From positions 3,100,001-3,164,000 of the forward strand of contig NZ_AP023087.1 in the NCBI RefSeq assembly GCF_045862395.1: DNA of 64,000 bases, given 5' to 3'. A program made the translations under genes and the position numbers. Below the pieces are notes generated by a model. That model did not search any database, had not been told where the DNA came from, and saw only the letters and a program-made list of their open reading frames with translations. Below, in pieces: positions 8,330 to 16,770 of the stretch; position 1 is the stretch's first letter; each line of letters starts with the position of its first letter. The stretch is from Marinicellulosiphila megalodicopiae. Its GTDB lineage: Bacteria; Pseudomonadota; Gammaproteobacteria; Pseudomonadales; Natronospirillaceae.

Positions 8330-8803
8330 TTAACCGCGACGTCTAAATAACGGCACTGGCTTATCAACACTGATTTGATAACTATCACTAAACGTTGCAA
8401 GCATCGCTTGTACTTTTTGAGCATCTTTATCATCACGTAATGAATAAGCATCAAAGCCAACGCGTGACATATAAAATACTTGATCAAGTAACACATCCCC
8501 TACTGCACGAATTTCGCCATCGAATTTTAATTGATCGCGTAAAATACGCGCCAATGAATATCCACGACCATCTGCAAATTTAGGAAAGTTAATAGCAATC
8601 AATTCAGTTTTACCAATTAGCTCTGCTAATTGCTCAATTTGAGTATCGCTGTCTAACCAAACACCTGAATCTTTCACAGAAGATAAAGCGTTTAATTGAG
8701 TTATAGGAAACAATACTTGGTTTGCCTGACTTGCAGACTCACCTTCTTGAACCAACTCCCAAGCATCCACTTCAATGTTGTTATTCTTAATTAGATTTGG
8801 CAT
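8330..8803 (-). CDS. DUF934 protein, sulfite reductase partner
   Basis: 157 residues, soluble. It shows the DUF934 features: an N-terminal LIKNNNIEVDAWELV, DGRGYSLARILRDQLKFDGE near residues 98-117 and a C-terminal DSYQISVDKPVPLFRRR. DUF934 proteins are regularly encoded just after the CysI-type hemoprotein in pseudomonads and relatives and are thought to be an accessory for assimilatory sulfite reduction; the biochemical role is not known to me. The start codon lies 17 bp inside the end of the reductase gene, so the pair is translationally coupled. Confidence 0.85.
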   Translation of the reverse strand: MPNLIKNNNIEVDAWELVQEGESASQANQVLFPITQLNALSSVKDSGVWLDSDTQIEQLAELIGKTELIAINFPKFADGRGYSLARILRDQLKFDGEIRAVGDVLLDQVFYMSRVGFDAYSLRDDKDAQKVQAMLATFSDSYQISVDKPVPLFRRRG

Positions 8804-10448
8804 ATACGCGCTCCTTAAATGGATCTAAACCGATACGACGTACACAATCGATGAATAATTCTTCGCCTGTTCTTTTTTCAACAAACACATCGATAATTTT
8901 AGAAATAATTTCACCCATATCGTCTGCTTTAAAAGAAGGGCCTAAAATCTTACCAACACTTGCATCTTGACCCGACGCGCCACCTAATGAGATTTGGTAG
9001 AATTCTTCGCCGCGTTTATCCACACCTAATACACCGATGTTACCAATATGGTGATGACCACATGCATTCATACAACCAGAGATATTTAAATCAATATCGC
9101 CAAGTTCGTATAAATAATCCAAATCATCAAATTTCGCTAAAATTTGTTCAGCAATCGGTAAACTTTTGGCATTCGCTAAAGCACAGAAATCGCCACCTGG
9201 ACAGCATATAACATCCGTTAATGTACCAATAGTTGGTGTAGCTAAACCATGTTTTTTACACGCTTCCCACAATGCAGGAAGTTTTGAAATTTCAACATCA
9301 GGAAGCACGACGTTTTGGAAATGCGTAATACGCATTTCACCAAAACCAAATTCTTCAGCTAAATCAGCGGTTGCTCGAATTTGTTTAGCAGTCGCATCAC
9401 CTGGTGCATAACCTACTTTTTTGAACGATAACGTAACAGACACATAACCGTCTTGACGATGCGCTTGTGAGTTACGTGTGAGCCAATTATTAAAGCCTTT
9501 GTTATCAGCTTTTAATTGATCAACAACCGCATCAGAATCACTTAATGTCTTATATGAAGGTGATTTAAAGTGTGCTTTAACACGATCAATTTCTTGAGTC
9601 GTTAGCGTACCTTCACCGTCTTTAATCGCATTAAATTGCTCAAGAACCAATGCTTTAAACGCATCCATTCCCATGGCTTTTACTAAAATTTTAATACGCG
9701 CTTTGTATTTATTATCGCGACGACCTTTCAAGTTATACACTCGAACAATCGCATCTAAATAAGTCAGTAAGTGTTTTTGTTCTAAAAACTCCTCAATAAC
9801 CTCGCCCAAAATAGGAGTACGACCTAAACCGCCACCTACTAAAATTTGGAAACCCACTTCGCCTTGATCATTTTTAACTAACTGAACACCTATATCATGC
9901 ATACGAATTGCGGCACGATCGGCATCAGTTGCACCATTTACAGCGATTTTAAATTTACGCGGTAAATAAGCAAATTCAGGATGAAACGTTGACCACTGGC
10001 GAATAATTTCCGCCCAAGGTCTTGGATCTTCGATCTCATTTTTTGCCACACCAGCAAACTGATCAGACGTCGTTGAACGAATACAGTTACCTGAAGTCTG
10101 AACCGCATGCATTTGTACTTTGGCTAAATCAGCCAAAATATCAGGCACGGACTCTAAAGCAGGCCAATTTAATTGGATATTTTGACGAGTGGAGAAATGC
10201 GCATAACCTTTATCATAGGTTTCAGTTACATCAGCAATTGCACGCATTTGCTTACTTGAAATCAAACCATATGGAACTGCTATACGTAGCATTGGTGCAT
10301 GGCGCTGTACATATAAGCCATTTTGCAAACGTAATGGTAAAAACTCTTCGTTTGTCAATTCACCATTTAAGAAACGAGTGGTCTGTTCGCGAAATTGCGC
10401 AACACGCTCATCAATGATGGTTTGATCATATTGATCGTAAATATACAT
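8787..10448 (-). CDS. cysI: sulfite/nitrite reductase hemoprotein (CysI type)
   Basis: 553 residues with two ferredoxin-like/siroheme repeats. Siroheme-[4Fe-4S] cysteines are visible as CPGGDFC (about residues 416-422) and CMNAC (about 458-462, in SGCMNACGHHHIGNIG). LYVQRHAPMLRIAVPYG near 46 and YAHFSTRQNIQLNW near 82 are the substrate-anion and siroheme contacts. It reduces sulfite to sulfide (or nitrite to ammonia) in the cytoplasm. Linkage to the DUF934 gene favours sulfite, as in pseudomonads where this pair replaces the enteric CysJI arrangement. No flavoprotein subunit or siroheme synthase gene is adjacent. Confidence 0.88.
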   Translation of the reverse strand: MYIYDQYDQTIIDERVAQFREQTTRFLNGELTNEEFLPLRLQNGLYVQRHAPMLRIAVPYGLISSKQMRAIADVTETYDKGYAHFSTRQNIQLNWPALESVPDILADLAKVQMHAVQTSGNCIRSTTSDQFAGVAKNEIEDPRPWAEIIRQWSTFHPEFAYLPRKFKIAVNGATDADRAAIRMHDIGVQLVKNDQGEVGFQILVGGGLGRTPILGEVIEEFLEQKHLLTYLDAIVRVYNLKGRRDNKYKARIKILVKAMGMDAFKALVLEQFNAIKDGEGTLTTQEIDRVKAHFKSPSYKTLSDSDAVVDQLKADNKGFNNWLTRNSQAHRQDGYVSVTLSFKKVGYAPGDATAKQIRATADLAEEFGFGEMRITHFQNVVLPDVEISKLPALWEACKKHGLATPTIGTLTDVICCPGGDFCALANAKSLPIAEQILAKFDDLDYLYELGDIDLNISGCMNACGHHHIGNIGVLGVDKRGEEFYQISLGGASGQDASVGKILGPSFKADDMGEIISKIIDVFVEKRTGEELFIDCVRRIGLDPFKERVYAKSN

Positions 10449-10533
10449 GAATCAATCCTGCAGGGGTCATAAAAGGCGACGATTATACGCTATCTTTTTA
10501 TTCCTTAAATGATTTATTTTTTATACTGATAGT

Positions 10534-10750
10534 TAATTGAGTAATAAGACATACCTTTCATTAGTGCAACACGGCTTTGCACTAATGGATATATCGAAAA
10601 ATTTTAGAAAGTCCATAATGCCTGCATCTGATTTACAGACGCCAAGGAAGCCCCAGTATATAAGGTATTGCGTGTTTATTTCAGTCTCATTTATCACCTT
10701 AAATCTAATATGGAACAACCAAAAACCTCGCTTGCGAGGTTTTTGCGTTT
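10534..10750 (+). ncRNA. candidate small RNA of about 215 nt
   Basis: A TATACT box (10522-10527) is followed by a 9-bp perfect hairpin (ATTAGTGCA / TGCACTAAT, 10560-10586) and ends at a strong terminator hairpin (10721-10750) that serves no annotated gene on the plus strand. The spacing fits an independent transcript. No known RNA family is recognised and no -35 box is clear, so this is only a candidate. Confidence 0.25.
10721..10750 (+). terminator. orphan intrinsic terminator
   Basis: AAAAACCTCG-cttg-CGAGGTTTTT gives a 10-bp perfect stem followed by GCGTTTTT. No plus-strand gene ends here; the nearest upstream plus-strand gene ends at 8266. Confidence 0.7.
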
Positions 10751-11047
10751 TTACGGTTAATTACTTCCTATGTTTACCTTCCTTACAGCAAACCATGCTT
10801 TTTTGACTCATTTTTTTTAATTATCTTGGCAATTAATTGGCAACGTAATTAAATGTTATAAATAAACTTTCCTCTTTTGAATCTAGTTACTATTCTTTAC
10901 ATATAGCGCCACAAAAGAATGATACTGGGTTTGCCCAACGTAATACTTTTAAAAACTGTCCATTGTTTAATGATGGATATGCCTTTTTAATTTGTTGGCA
11001 CACTACTGGCTAAATCAATCACAAATAAACATAACAGGTCAAATGTC

Positions 11048-12001
11048 ATGCCTTCAGAATTTTTACCACCAACAACATTCTCTGAATCGAATAAAATTTT
11101 TGATATTAGTAAAATTGCCAATACACCTGAATTGAATGTCCATTTTCTACAAGATTTTCGTTTAAGGGTGACTAGCCTATTACAAACCACACTTGAAATT
11201 GAAAAATTAATAGGAATATTTTTTGAAGAATTACAAACGGTCATCAACCTAACGGGCGTTCGCTTTCAATACAGTGCATTTAATATTAAATTAGCCCTTG
11301 GCAGACAAACCAGGCAAGCTTGCCAATATCAGCTAAGTGCAAATGGCGAGTTTTTTGGTGAAATTACTTTTTGTCGAAGCGCGAGATTCAGCGAAAACGA
11401 ATTAGAAAATATTGAATCACTTATGGATTTATTACTTTACCCATTACGTAATGCATTGCGCTATTGTCAAGCAGTTCAAAATGCCTTAACTGACCCATTA
11501 ACTGGTGCAAATAATCGCATGGCGATGAATGCAAACCTTAATAGAGACATTGAATTAAGCAAACGCTATAACTCAAAACTGGCTGTATTGATGATTGATA
11601 TCGATAATTTTAAAGAAGTGAATGATACATTTGGACATTTACAAGGTGATGATGTTTTAAAACAAACTGCTCACATCATTATGGATCAAATACGCACAAC
11701 GGATGTATGTTATCGATACGGAGGTGAAGAGTTTTTAGTAATGCTTTCAAAAACTGATTTAGATCAAGCATTATTTGTAGCAGAACGCATTCGTGAAAAA
11801 ATTGCGAATTCGCAATTTTTAGGGAAACAAAACAAGGCAGTGACAGTGAGTATTGGAGCGGCAAAATACGAAAGCAGCATGGATGCTACAGCATTTATAG
11901 ATATGGCTGATCAATCCCTATATTGCGCCAAAAACAATGGTCGCAATCAAACCATTTGTAACCAACGCCCTAACCCAAACAAGAAAACAATGGTTCAATA
12001 A
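11048..12001 (+). CDS. diguanylate cyclase (GGDEF domain)
   Basis: 317 residues. The N-terminal ~150 residues form a GAF-like or otherwise unrecognised sensory region without membrane segments; the C-terminal GGDEF domain begins at DPLTGANNRMAMNANLNRD (about 150). The active-site loop is YGGEEF at about residues 224-229, so the enzyme should make c-di-GMP from two GTP. An RxxD product-inhibition site (RTTD, about 216-219) lies five residues before it, so feedback inhibition is expected. An AGG ribosome site precedes the ATG. It is monocistronic, ended by a shared terminator. Confidence 0.9.
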   Translation: MPSEFLPPTTFSESNKIFDISKIANTPELNVHFLQDFRLRVTSLLQTTLEIEKLIGIFFEELQTVINLTGVRFQYSAFNIKLALGRQTRQACQYQLSANGEFFGEITFCRSARFSENELENIESLMDLLLYPLRNALRYCQAVQNALTDPLTGANNRMAMNANLNRDIELSKRYNSKLAVLMIDIDNFKEVNDTFGHLQGDDVLKQTAHIIMDQIRTTDVCYRYGGEEFLVMLSKTDLDQALFVAERIREKIANSQFLGKQNKAVTVSIGAAKYESSMDATAFIDMADQSLYCAKNNGRNQTICNQRPNPNKKTMVQ

Positions 12002-12026
12002 CTAATTTAAAAAAACAATCAAGTAT

Positions 12027-12065
12027 AAAAAAAGCTGCGCATTTTGGTAATGAGCAGCTTTTTTA
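12027..12065. terminator. bidirectional terminator between GGDEF and mscS genes
   Basis: AAAAAAAGCTGC / GCAGCTTTTTT stem with a 15-base loop, between the convergent stops of the cyclase and the MscS gene. Confidence 0.8.
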
Positions 12066-12080
12066 TTAACTAAAAGTACT

Positions 12081-13175
12081 TCAAGCGTCTTGGTGATCGC
12101 CTTTTAAGACATCCCCATTTTCAAGTGAGATCGTTTGTGTTGGAAATGCCACATCCGCACCGTGTTCATGAATAATATTTAAAATTTCCATCAATACTGC
12201 CTGCCTAACTTTATGATATGTCACCCAATCTTTGGTTTTAGTAAACGTATAAATCATAATATCAATTGAGGATGGGCCGAATTCATTAAGATTAACAATA
12301 ATGGTTTGATTTTGATCAATATCTTCATGAGCTCTAATCATTTGCTCAACTGAACTGACAATGGATTTTACTTTTGAAGCATCCTTATAACGCACCCCAA
12401 CATGCTCATAAATTCGACGATTAGTCATTCTTGAAGGGTTTTCAACTGAAATATTCATAAATGTTGAATTGGGTATATATAGTGGACGTTTATCGAATTT
12501 ACGAACACGGGTTAATCGCCAGCCAATGTACTCAACGGTGCCTTCGATTTTTTTATCTGGCGAACAAATCCAATCCCCTACGGTAAACGGCCGATCAAGA
12601 TAAATCATCAAACCACCAAAGAAGTTTGCCAATAGATCTTTTGCTGCAAATCCAATTGCAATGCCACCAATACCGCCAAAGGCCAACACGCCTCCCACTG
12701 GTATTCCTAAAGTTTGCAATGTAATCAATGCTGCTGTAATAATTACCGATGCTCGCATCAATTTACTGATTGCAGAAACTGTCGTTGCATCTAAAGGCTG
12801 GGACATTCGATCTGGATCTTGTAATACACTTTCTACTCGACTTAAAAAACGCACTAAAAACCACGCAATAATTCCGGTTAAAGAGGCGTATAAAAATTTG
12901 AAAATAATTTCAAATTCAGCCTGTTGTTCTGAGTTCAGTAGAATATTTAAAATTATATTAATCCCATAAATCCAAATAAATAAACGTAACGGGGATCGTA
13001 CGGCAAAGACAAGGCTGTCATCCCATATATTGTCTGTTTTAAGGGTTTGTTTTTCTAATTGATCAAGTATTTTTTTTACTACAAAGTTGAATATGAGTGT
13101 CAATGTTACCCATAAAAACACCTTAGTTATCAACATCCAGTCTTGAGTGACAAACCCAATAAAACTTTCCCACAT
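12081..13175 (-). CDS. MscS-family mechanosensitive channel
   Basis: 364 residues. Three or more membrane helices in the first ~175 residues; the pore-lining helix is Gly/Ala rich (PVGGVLAFGGIGGIAIGFAA) and is followed by KDLLANFFGGLMIYLDRPF, the hallmark of the MscS beta domain. A mixed alpha/beta cytoplasmic C-terminal region follows (VGVRYKDASKVKSIV). It opens under membrane tension to release solutes on hypo-osmotic shock. The extra N-terminal membrane segments compared with the 286-residue MscS suggest a YbdG- or YnaI-like subgroup. Monocistronic. Confidence 0.88.
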   Translation of the reverse strand: MWESFIGFVTQDWMLITKVFLWVTLTLIFNFVVKKILDQLEKQTLKTDNIWDDSLVFAVRSPLRLFIWIYGINIILNILLNSEQQAEFEIIFKFLYASLTGIIAWFLVRFLSRVESVLQDPDRMSQPLDATTVSAISKLMRASVIITAALITLQTLGIPVGGVLAFGGIGGIAIGFAAKDLLANFFGGLMIYLDRPFTVGDWICSPDKKIEGTVEYIGWRLTRVRKFDKRPLYIPNSTFMNISVENPSRMTNRRIYEHVGVRYKDASKVKSIVSSVEQMIRAHEDIDQNQTIIVNLNEFGPSSIDIMIYTFTKTKDWVTYHKVRQAVLMEILNIIHEHGADVAFPTQTISLENGDVLKGDHQDA

Positions 13176-13278
13176 AGCTCTCTCCGCTTTAAATCGATTA
13201 GTTTTTGCAATAATATGCAGTGCATCTATTTATTTTAAATTTTTGTATAATCCGACAGTCTAACAAAAAGGTTCACTT

Positions 13279-13650
13279 ATGATCTACACGATATTAAAAC
13301 ACAGCCATATGACGCTCGCTTTACTTTCAATTATTGGCTTTGTTGTTCGCGCTTATTTTTCTTTTTACAAACCAGAGCTGTTGAAAATAAAAGTGATCAA
13401 AATCACTCCACATATTATCGATACTTTCCTATTAATTACAGCAATCAGCCTTGTTTTATTAATGGATTACGGATTAGCAAACTGGATTCTGGCTAAAATT
13501 GGCGCATTAGTTATTTATATTGGTCTAGGTATCATTGTGATCAAACAAATTGGCCCTATTTATTTAAGAACAATTTTGACTTTTACAGCGGTTTTAATGT
13601 TTATTTACATTGCGTCCGTAGCCATTACTAAACAAGTCGTTCCATTTTAA
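13279..13650 (+). CDS. SirB2 family membrane protein
   Basis: 123 residues with four membrane helices (LKHSHMTLALLSIIGFVVRAY-like first helix, then TPHIIDTFLLITAISLVLL). The His in HSHM and in PHIID are typical of SirB2. The family is widespread in proteobacteria and its function is not established. Its last 23 bp overlap the 3' end of crp on the other strand, a tail-to-tail overlap. Confidence 0.8.
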   Translation: MIYTILKHSHMTLALLSIIGFVVRAYFSFYKPELLKIKVIKITPHIIDTFLLITAISLVLLMDYGLANWILAKIGALVIYIGLGIIVIKQIGPIYLRTILTFTAVLMFIYIASVAITKQVVPF

Positions 13651-14305
13651 ATTTATATTCATCCATAAAAAAATCACGAGATCCTAATACGACCATCGTT
13701 TTACCTTTTACATTCACCAACCCCTGATCTTCAAGGGATTTTAAAACTCGACCAACCATCTCACGAGAACAACCAACAATGCGTCCAATTTCTTGGCGAG
13801 TAATTTTAATTTGCATGCCATCTGGATGTGTCATGGCATCCGGCTGTTTGCATAAATCTAGCAACGTACCTGCTACACGACCTGTTACATCTAAAAAGGC
13901 TAAGTCACCTACTTTACGCGTTGTATTACGTAAACGAGAAGCCATTTGCTCGCCAATAAAATACAAAATACGTGTATCTTCTAAGGCAATTTCTTTAAAT
14001 TTTTGATAGCTTATTTCAGCTACCTCACATTCTGTTTTAGTTTTGACCCAAGCAGAACGAGAAGGAATATCATCAAACAAACCCATTTCACCGAAAAAAT
14101 CACCCGTATTTAAATACGCCATGATCATCTCACGACCGTCATCATCTTCAATAATGACCGAAACCGATCCTTTAATAATATAATACAGAGAATCTGACTT
14201 ATCCCCTGCGTAAATCAACGTCGTTTTGTTTGGATATCGACGACGGTGGCATTGTGAAAGAAAGAAGTCTAAATGTTTATGCTCTAATTGATTTCTTATA
14301 ATCAT
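13628..14305 (-). CDS. crp: cAMP-activated regulator CRP/Vfr
   Basis: 225 residues. A cyclic-nucleotide domain (GDFFGEMGLFDDIPSRSAWV near residues 67-86 carries the cAMP phosphate-binding Glu and Arg-Ser) is joined by a helix (TTRKVGDLAFLDVTGR) to a winged helix with the recognition helix GCSREMVGRVLKSLE. CHRRRYPNKTTLIYAGDKSD at the N-terminus and IEDDDGREMIMAYLN are closer to Pseudomonas Vfr than to the enteric protein. It is a global regulator of carbon use and, in pseudomonads, of motility and virulence genes. A membrane class III cyclase at 42.9-45.1 kb is a candidate source of its ligand. Confidence 0.95.
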   Translation of the reverse strand: MIIRNQLEHKHLDFFLSQCHRRRYPNKTTLIYAGDKSDSLYYIIKGSVSVIIEDDDGREMIMAYLNTGDFFGEMGLFDDIPSRSAWVKTKTECEVAEISYQKFKEIALEDTRILYFIGEQMASRLRNTTRKVGDLAFLDVTGRVAGTLLDLCKQPDAMTHPDGMQIKITRQEIGRIVGCSREMVGRVLKSLEDQGLVNVKGKTMVVLGSRDFFMDEYKFKMERLV

Positions 14306-14616
14306 TGTTTTTAGTATCCCGAGTTACTTATCTAGCTATCACTGTTTGATCAATTTAAGATTTAATTTGATAGTATGCCATTATGATTCATGACACAACC
14401 AACCAGCTACCAATACCGTCCGAAGATGCAATTCAACTTACAAGATATGACAAGCATTAAAACGATAAAGAATTTATGTTCCATGATTATGTGATAAATT
14501 GATTTTTTTTGCCAACCAAATAACAGTTTTATGAGACATACACATAATTTATTTGACTAAGTCTACATAATTTATGTGTTATTATTCACTAATATTTGTA
14601 ATTAAAGGTTTTAAAA
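14306..14616. other. 311-bp divergent regulatory region crp / osmC-like
   Basis: This gene-free stretch must hold the promoters of crp (minus) and the osmC-like/speD unit (plus). It contains two copies of ACATAATTTAT at 14542-14552 and 14565-14575, 23 bp apart (about two helical turns), just upstream of the plus-strand leader. An isolated TGTGA half-site lies at about 14490 without a matching partner. No full CRP operator is evident. Confidence 0.5.
14542..14575. promoter_or_regulatory. paired direct repeats upstream of osmC-like gene
   Basis: ACATAATTTAT occurs twice with a 23-bp period, 42 bp before the osmC-like ATG. The spacing fits binding of a regulator on one face of the helix. The regulator is unknown and the sequence is AT-rich, so chance is possible. 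Confidence 0.3.
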
Positions 14617-15030
14617 ATGAACACAAAAATCAAATGGTCAGGTAATGCCAGTTTCAAAGCAGAGTCAGGCACTGGTCATAGCATTCAAATGGATGGCCCA
14701 GAAGATCACGGTGGTGAAAATCTAGGCCCTCGTCCAATGGAAATGATTCTTATGGGATTAGGTGGATGCACAAGTTTTGATGTCATGAGTATTTTGAAAA
14801 AATCTCGTCAAGACATCACAAGTTGTGAAGCTTCAATAAACGCTGAGCGCGCTGATGCCGTGCCTTCTGTTTTTACTAAAATCCATATTCATTTCGATAT
14901 AAAAGGAAATAACTTAAAAGAAGCATTAGTTAAACGCGCCATTGAATTATCAGCTGAGAAATACTGCAGCGCATCCATCATGTTAGAAGCCGCTGGCGTT
15001 GAGATCACTCACGATTACAGCATCGCCTAA
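14617..15030 (+). CDS. OsmC/Ohr family protein
   Basis: 137 residues. It has the OsmC fold markers: MDGPEDHGGENLGPRPMEM and LMGLGGCTSFDVMSILKKSR hold the first active-site Cys (about residue 52), and AEKYCSASIMLEAAGVEI holds the second (about residue 120). These proteins reduce organic hydroperoxides or act in thiol chemistry; this one resembles the YhfA branch whose substrate is unknown. It lies between crp and speD, an order shared with pseudomonads. An AAGG ribosome site precedes the ATG. It is followed after 30 bp by speD. Confidence 0.88.
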   Translation: MNTKIKWSGNASFKAESGTGHSIQMDGPEDHGGENLGPRPMEMILMGLGGCTSFDVMSILKKSRQDITSCEASINAERADAVPSVFTKIHIHFDIKGNNLKEALVKRAIELSAEKYCSASIMLEAAGVEITHDYSIA

Positions 15031-15060
15031 CTTACATTATTATTTGAGAATATACACTTC

Positions 15061-15864
15061 ATGCACGATAAAATTAAATTATTTGGATTCAACAATCTAA
15101 CCAAATCCTTAAGTTTTAATATCTACGATATTAGTTATGCGAAAACAGAACAGCATAAACAAGAATATATCGAATATATTGATGAGTTATACAATGCAGA
15201 TCGTTTAACAGAGATACTGACAAAAGTAACTGAAATCATTGGCGCGAATATACTTAATATCGCAAGACAGGATTATGATCCACAAGGTGCAAGTGTGACC
15301 ATGTTGATTGCCGAACATCCAATTGAACCAACAGATAAACAAATGGATCCGACCCCAGGACCTTTGGCGGACGCAATTGTTGGCCACTTAGATAAAAGTC
15401 ACATCACCGTTCATACTTACCCAGAGAGCCACCCAGATAATGGTATTTCAACGTTTCGTGTTGATATAGACGTATCAACTTGCGGACTTATCTCGCCATT
15501 AAAAGCATTAAACTTTCTATTGCATTCTTTTGATTCTGACATCGTAACAATGGATTACCGCGTACGTGGGTTTACCCGTGATGTGGACGGTCAAAAGCAT
15601 TATATCGATCATGAAATCAATTCAATTCAAAACTACATATCCGAAGACACTAAAGATACATACGACATGCTAGATGTGAATGTGTACCAAGAAAACATCT
15701 TTCATACCAAAATGCTAACCAAAGCAGTGGATTTAGATCAATATGTATTTGGCGAAGGTATTGAAGAATTTTCTGATGAAGAGCGCAATGAGCTTCAAGC
15801 AAGAATTCGTCGAGAAATGCAGGAAATCTTTTACTCACGCAATATGAGTAATGGACCTAAATAA
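15061..15864 (+). CDS. speD: S-adenosylmethionine decarboxylase proenzyme
   Basis: 267 residues, full length compared with E. coli SpeD (264). It makes decarboxylated AdoMet, the aminopropyl donor for spermidine. Self-cleavage creates a pyruvoyl group from Ser in HLDKSHITVHTYPESHP; the cut falls between Lys112 and Ser113. Further conserved blocks are NNLTKSLSFNIYDISYAKTE, ARQDYDPQGASVTMLIAEHP and RVRGFTRDVDGQKHYIDHE. No speE lies next to it. A hairpin terminator follows at 15910. Confidence 0.97.
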   Translation: MHDKIKLFGFNNLTKSLSFNIYDISYAKTEQHKQEYIEYIDELYNADRLTEILTKVTEIIGANILNIARQDYDPQGASVTMLIAEHPIEPTDKQMDPTPGPLADAIVGHLDKSHITVHTYPESHPDNGISTFRVDIDVSTCGLISPLKALNFLLHSFDSDIVTMDYRVRGFTRDVDGQKHYIDHEINSIQNYISEDTKDTYDMLDVNVYQENIFHTKMLTKAVDLDQYVFGEGIEEFSDEERNELQARIRREMQEIFYSRNMSNGPK

Positions 15865-16270
15865 AAAATATATGGGCTAACGGATTAAACCGTTACTTTA
15901 TAATAATTTGGGCGCAGCAAACCAGCGTATTGCTGATCGCCCATTTTTTCTTCTACTATATAGTTAGTTATTTTTATAAAGTCAGATATTTTCCTGATCC
16001 CCCTTATTAACGGTACAGAAAACAATTTTTACCATTGCACCTCTTGCGATTGATTCATTGCGATTGATTCAACTTCCTTCCCCTACAAAACCTGCTTTTT
16101 AGCAACTCATAACGTGCAATTAATACGTCACTTCTCATTTCTTATCTTTTTCTATTGAAAAAAGCCCCTTTTTAAATTTATTTACTCGACATACAAACAC
16201 AAAATACAAACAATACAATAAATACAAAAACCAACATATTAGTAAATTTAAAATACATTGTGAGAAAATT
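15865..16270. other. 406-bp gene-free region after speD
   Basis: It contains the speD terminator (15910-15949), then AT-rich sequence with A-rich tracts (16180-16260) leading to the lipoprotein start at 16271. I see no gene, tRNA or clear promoter. It marks the left border of the accessory segment. Confidence 0.6.
15910..15949 (+). terminator. terminator after speD
   Basis: GGGCG / CGCCC closes a stem that continues as CAGCAA / TTGCTG, followed by ATTTTTTC. It lies 46 bp past the speD stop. Confidence 0.75.
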
Positions 16271-16696
16271 ATGAAATTAATACTCCCTTACACGTTCGGG
16301 CTTTGCTTATTTGCATCTTGCACAGTGCAATCACCAACATCAACTAATGATGGTACTATTACTGATGTTTCAATGAATACTCAAACCGACACATCAAACA
16401 ATTCGCAAACCCAAACAGATCAAGAGCAAACAACCAATAGCCAGACCAATACGCAAACAGATTCGAATACAGTAACAAGCTCACCGACGCAAACGCAGAC
16501 CAATACTGAACAAACCGATACAATCACTGATGATCAAAACGACACACAGGCAACAACCAGTACACAAACTAATTCGAACACAGATACAGATATTCAAATA
16601 ACTGATACTGAAACCATGACAGCATCAGAAACAATGACTGAGTCAGAAACGATGACTGAAACTCAGATCAATAGAGTAGAAGACAGCCACATCTAA
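16271..16696 (+). CDS. lipoprotein leader plus Thr/Gln-rich linker; 5' part of an interrupted GH43 gene
   Basis: 141 residues. A signal peptide (MKLILPYTFGLCLFASC) ends in a lipobox-like FASC, so the product would be a lipoprotein. From residue ~20 on it is a low-complexity Thr/Gln/Asn/Ser linker (repeats such as TQTN, ETMTESETMTE) of the type that joins catalytic or binding modules in secreted carbohydrate enzymes. It stops at TAA 16694 where group II intron sequence begins. The likely continuation is the CBM6-GH43 frame at 18661. That the two halves were one gene is inference from position, orientation and architecture. Confidence 0.65.
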   Translation: MKLILPYTFGLCLFASCTVQSPTSTNDGTITDVSMNTQTDTSNNSQTQTDQEQTTNSQTNTQTDSNTVTSSPTQTQTNTEQTDTITDDQNDTQATTSTQTNSNTDTDIQITDTETMTASETMTESETMTETQINRVEDSHI

Positions 16697-16721
16697 AAAA
16701 ACATGACAGCCTCCCCTCATC

Positions 16722-16755
16722 AAACCGTACGTGCGGTTCTCCCGCATACGGCTTT
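16722..16755 (-). ncRNA. group II intron domain V
   Basis: A 34-nt hairpin with the AGC catalytic triad near its 5' base, a GAGAA-type loop and the 3' strand CCGCACGTACGGTTT. It is the most conserved part of group II ribozymes and is intact here. Confidence 0.85.
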
Positions 16756-16770
16756 CCGATATCCTTCTTC

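Larger units (their letters stand above)
10449..11047. other. 599-bp gene-free region between cysI and the GGDEF gene
   Basis: No convincing protein gene. Short frames on both strands (10533-10806) lack codon character and ribosome sites. The stretch holds the cysI promoter region at its left, a possible -10 element TATACT at 10522-10527, a perfect 9-bp stem hairpin at 10560-10586 and an intrinsic-terminator hairpin at 10721-10750. From 10800 to 11047 it is AT-rich leader of the GGDEF gene with no clear structure. Confidence 0.6.

Noticed and set aside
10533..10806. Short open frames on both strands in the cysI-GGDEF gap
   Set aside because: No ribosome site, mutually overlapping, and interrupted by hairpins; a small RNA is a better explanation.
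14480..14500. Possible CRP site in the crp promoter region (TGTGA)
   Set aside because: Only one half-site is visible; no TCACA follows after 6 bases.
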